From JAJEFO01 sp022819605 (GTDB taxonomy: Bacteria > Pseudomonadota > Alphaproteobacteria > Rhodobacterales > Rhodobacteraceae), in contig OZ244901.1 in assembly GCA_965221545.1 (NCBI GenBank), positions 3,844,001 to 3,908,000 on the forward strand: a stretch of 64,000 nt of DNA, written 5' to 3'. The notes under the pieces are model-generated. The model ran no database searches. It saw only the letters and a list, made by a program, of their open reading frames with translations, and was not told the origin of the DNA. Both the position numbers and the translations under genes were made by a program. Shown piece by piece: positions 62,267 to 64,000 of the stretch (positions within the stretch are counted from its first letter, which is position 1; every line of letters begins with the position of its first letter).

Positions 62267-63229
62267 ATGAAAATCAAGTCAAAACTGGGTTTGGCGATCG
62301 GTGCCATGGCCATGGCCGGATCCATGACCACGGCAACTTTTGCCGCGGACATCAGCATGGCCTTCATCGTCAAGGACATGAACAATCCTTACTACTGGCG
62401 CATGGGCGACGGGGCCAAGCGCGCAGCTGCGGAGCTTGGCATCGAACTGTCCTATGTCTCGGCCGAGTTCAACGGCGACATCGAAGGCCAGATCGCGGTG
62501 GTCGAAACCGAAATCATTAAGGGTCACGACGCGATCGTTCTGGTCCCGATGAACGGTACCGCACTGATCCCCAAAGTGCTGGAGGCCAACGCCGCCGGGA
62601 TACCCGTGATCACCGCCGACACGCGGGTTGATGACGGCCCGGCCAAGGTCGAGACCTTTGTGGGTCTGGATGAGCAGACCTCGTTTGCCGGCATGGCACA
62701 ATGGGTCGTCGATCAGCTGGGCGGCAAAGGCCAGGTCGCAATTCTCGAAGGTTTTCGCGGCAGCTCGACCGCCGAGCTTCGGCTGAACGGCATGATGGAT
62801 GTGTTCAATGCCAATGACGGCATCGTGGTGGTGGCATCGATTGCCGCCGATTGGGACCAAGAGAAGGGCCTGAAAGCGGCAGAAGACATCCTTCAGTCGC
62901 ACCCCGACGTTAACGCGATTATCGGTTCCAATGACTTGATGGCGCTGGGTGCGGTTCAGGCCGTCAAGGGCGCAGGCAAGCTGGATGACATCATCGTGGT
63001 CGGCGATGACGCAATCCCGTCAGCACTGGCTGCCCTCAGGTCCGGTGAACTGAACGCGACCATCGACGGCAACACCGACCTGGTGGGCTACGAGGCAGTG
63101 ATGGCCGCGTATCGTCATGTAACAACGGGCGAAGAGCTGGACGACTGGATCGTTGTCGAATCCTCGATTATGGTGGCCGAGGACGTGACTGACGAATACC
63201 TTGCCGGTCGCGGCATCGAACTGGAATAA
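62267..63229 (+). CDS. Ribose-type sugar ABC transporter substrate-binding protein
   Basis: Periplasmic-binding-protein-1 fold, 320 residues. Signal peptide MKIKSKLGLAIGAMAMAGSMTTATFA with cleavage after AFA (near residue 26). The mature ISMAFIVKDMNNPYYWRMGDGAKRAAAELG is the hallmark of RbsB/FrcB-like proteins, and GQVAILEGFRGSSTAELRLNG and VVGDDAIPSALAALRSGELNATIDGN line the ligand cleft. The sugar is not determined. It is first of the operon with the ATPase downstream, separated by a strong stem-loop. Confidence 0.88.
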   Translation: MKIKSKLGLAIGAMAMAGSMTTATFAADISMAFIVKDMNNPYYWRMGDGAKRAAAELGIELSYVSAEFNGDIEGQIAVVETEIIKGHDAIVLVPMNGTALIPKVLEANAAGIPVITADTRVDDGPAKVETFVGLDEQTSFAGMAQWVVDQLGGKGQVAILEGFRGSSTAELRLNGMMDVFNANDGIVVVASIAADWDQEKGLKAAEDILQSHPDVNAIIGSNDLMALGAVQAVKGAGKLDDIIVVGDDAIPSALAALRSGELNATIDGNTDLVGYEAVMAAYRHVTTGEELDDWIVVESSIMVAEDVTDEYLAGRGIELE

Positions 63230-63260
63230 TCCAGTCAGCCGATCGGACGGCCAATGCCGA

Positions 63261-63294
63261 GAGATGGCCGGGTCGCGCCCGGCCATCTCGTTTT
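63261..63294 (+). terminator. Terminator-like stem-loop after the ribose-type binding-protein gene
   Basis: A perfect 12-bp stem (63261-63272 pairing with 63278-63289, arm GAGATGGCCGGG) with loop TCGCG, followed by GTTTT. It lies 31 bp after the binding-protein stop and 14 bp before the ATPase start. It should act as a partial terminator or stabiliser, raising binding protein over the membrane complex. Confidence 0.85.
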
Positions 63295-63308
63295 GAACAG
63301 GGAATTGA

Positions 63309-64000
63309 ATGATGCCGGACCCTACTCCGCTGGTCGAAATGCGGCACATTTCAAAACACTTTGGCGGCATACAGGCGCTGACCGACGCGCAGCTTGAGCT
63401 ATATCCGGGCGAGGTTCTCGGCGTTCTGGGACACAACGGTGCCGGGAAGTCCACGCTGATCAAGATCCTTGCGGGAGCCGAAACGGCCAACGCGGGCGCA
63501 ATCTTTGTCGAGGGGCACGAGGCGCACATCAATGACCCGAACGATGCTCGCGCCTATGGCATCGAGACGATCTATCAGGAACTGGCGCTCTGCGGCAATT
63601 TGAACGCCCCGGCAAACCTCTACATGGGGCGCGAACTGCACAAGTGGGGCTTTCTTCGCAAGAATGCGATGAAAGCCGAAGCGACAAAGGCGCTCAGCCG
63701 CCTGAACATCCGCATCCAGTCGCTCGACGTCGAGGTCGAAAGCATGTCGGGCGGTCAGCGTCAGGCGATCTCGATCAGCCGCGCGGTGCATTTCGACACC
63801 AAGATCCTGATCATGGACGAACCGACCGCGGCCCTCGGCATGGAAGAAAGCAGAATGGTCATGGAATTGACCGTGGAGCTGAAGAAGCAGGGCATCGGAA
63901 TCATTTGGATCAGCCATGACATTCACGAGGTCTTCAATTTCACTGACCGGATCACGATCCTGCACGGCGGGAAAAACGTGGTGACCGCCCCGACGAAGGA
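63309..64000 (+). CDS. Ribose-type sugar ABC transporter ATP-binding protein, 5' part (runs off window)
   Basis: The frame is open from ATG 63309 to the window end, 230 residues so far. It shows Walker A GHNGAGKST, Q-loop TIYQELALCGNLN, signature MSGGQRQAISISRAV, Walker B LIMDEPTAALGMEES and switch His in IWISHDIHEVF, all of the first nucleotide-binding domain. RbsA/FrcA-like proteins carry one or two such domains, and the rest is missing. It follows the sugar-binding-protein gene in the same operon. Confidence 0.85.
   Translation, partial: MMPDPTPLVEMRHISKHFGGIQALTDAQLELYPGEVLGVLGHNGAGKSTLIKILAGAETANAGAIFVEGHEAHINDPNDARAYGIETIYQELALCGNLNAPANLYMGRELHKWGFLRKNAMKAEATKALSRLNIRIQSLDVEVESMSGGQRQAISISRAVHFDTKILIMDEPTAALGMEESRMVMELTVELKKQGIGIIWISHDIHEVFNFTDRITILHGGKNVVTAPTK

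Overview
The window comes from a GC-rich alphaproteobacterium, probably in or near the Rhodobacterales. The evidence is the gene content: short-form HisG with HisZ, a B12-dependent ribonucleotide reductase, CdnL/CarD, a SUV3-like helicase followed by an S4 protein, FdxA and CarD, a DUF1489 protein, and many ABC importers. The species cannot be named from the sequence. The ends are cut: the first gene (phnE-like permease) lacks its 5' part and the last (sugar ABC ATPase) lacks its 3' part.

Layout. 1-7960 (+): end of a phosphonate-type importer, a HAD phosphatase, a complete ugpBAEC glycerol-phosphate importer, an acyl-CoA synthetase and thiamine pyrophosphokinase. 7884-9657: a DMT exporter and a flavodoxin-like protein. 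9660-11714: a toxin-antitoxin patch with a decayed antitoxin-fic pair next to an intact RelE/HTH pair. 11979-18124: nrdJ, a DUF1489 gene, and the hisS-hisZ-hisG operon. 18736-26197: a PAP2 phosphatase, ettA plus a DMT transporter, an SRAP-family protein with Pro instead of the catalytic Cys2, and an NMT1-type ABC importer. 26380-29383: an HpcH aldolase, then decayed ankyrin-repeat copies around a PIN/Phd toxin-antitoxin pair. 29486-36693: iron-type alcohol dehydrogenase, tRNA-Ala(CGC), gcvTHP under a tandem glycine riboswitch, and a GGCT-fold protein. 36810-43385: an OmpR-type two-component system divergent from a sugar ABC operon, with four phased GTAAC half-sites between them. 43555-56549: housekeeping genes (gltX, pfkB-type kinase, ABC-2 exporter, rpsD, SUV3-like helicase with a 21-bp minisatellite, S4 protein, fdxA, carD, two M16 peptidase-family proteins). 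57204-64000: a sugar oxidation and uptake locus made of a Gfo/Idh dehydrogenase, a GMC oxidoreductase, a cytoplasmic winged-helix/solute-binding-protein fusion regulator, and a ribose-type ABC importer.

Functional reading. Uptake of organic solutes dominates: phosphonate-type, glycerol-phosphate, NMT1-type, glucose/mannose-type and ribose-type importers are all present. Three of the importers carry a perfect GC-rich stem-loop just after the binding-protein gene. The most unusual items are the HTH-SBP fusion regulator with its palindromic divergent promoter region (59812-61681), the SRAP protein with an N-terminal Pro (22644-23261), and the phased response-regulator operator at 39041-39085.
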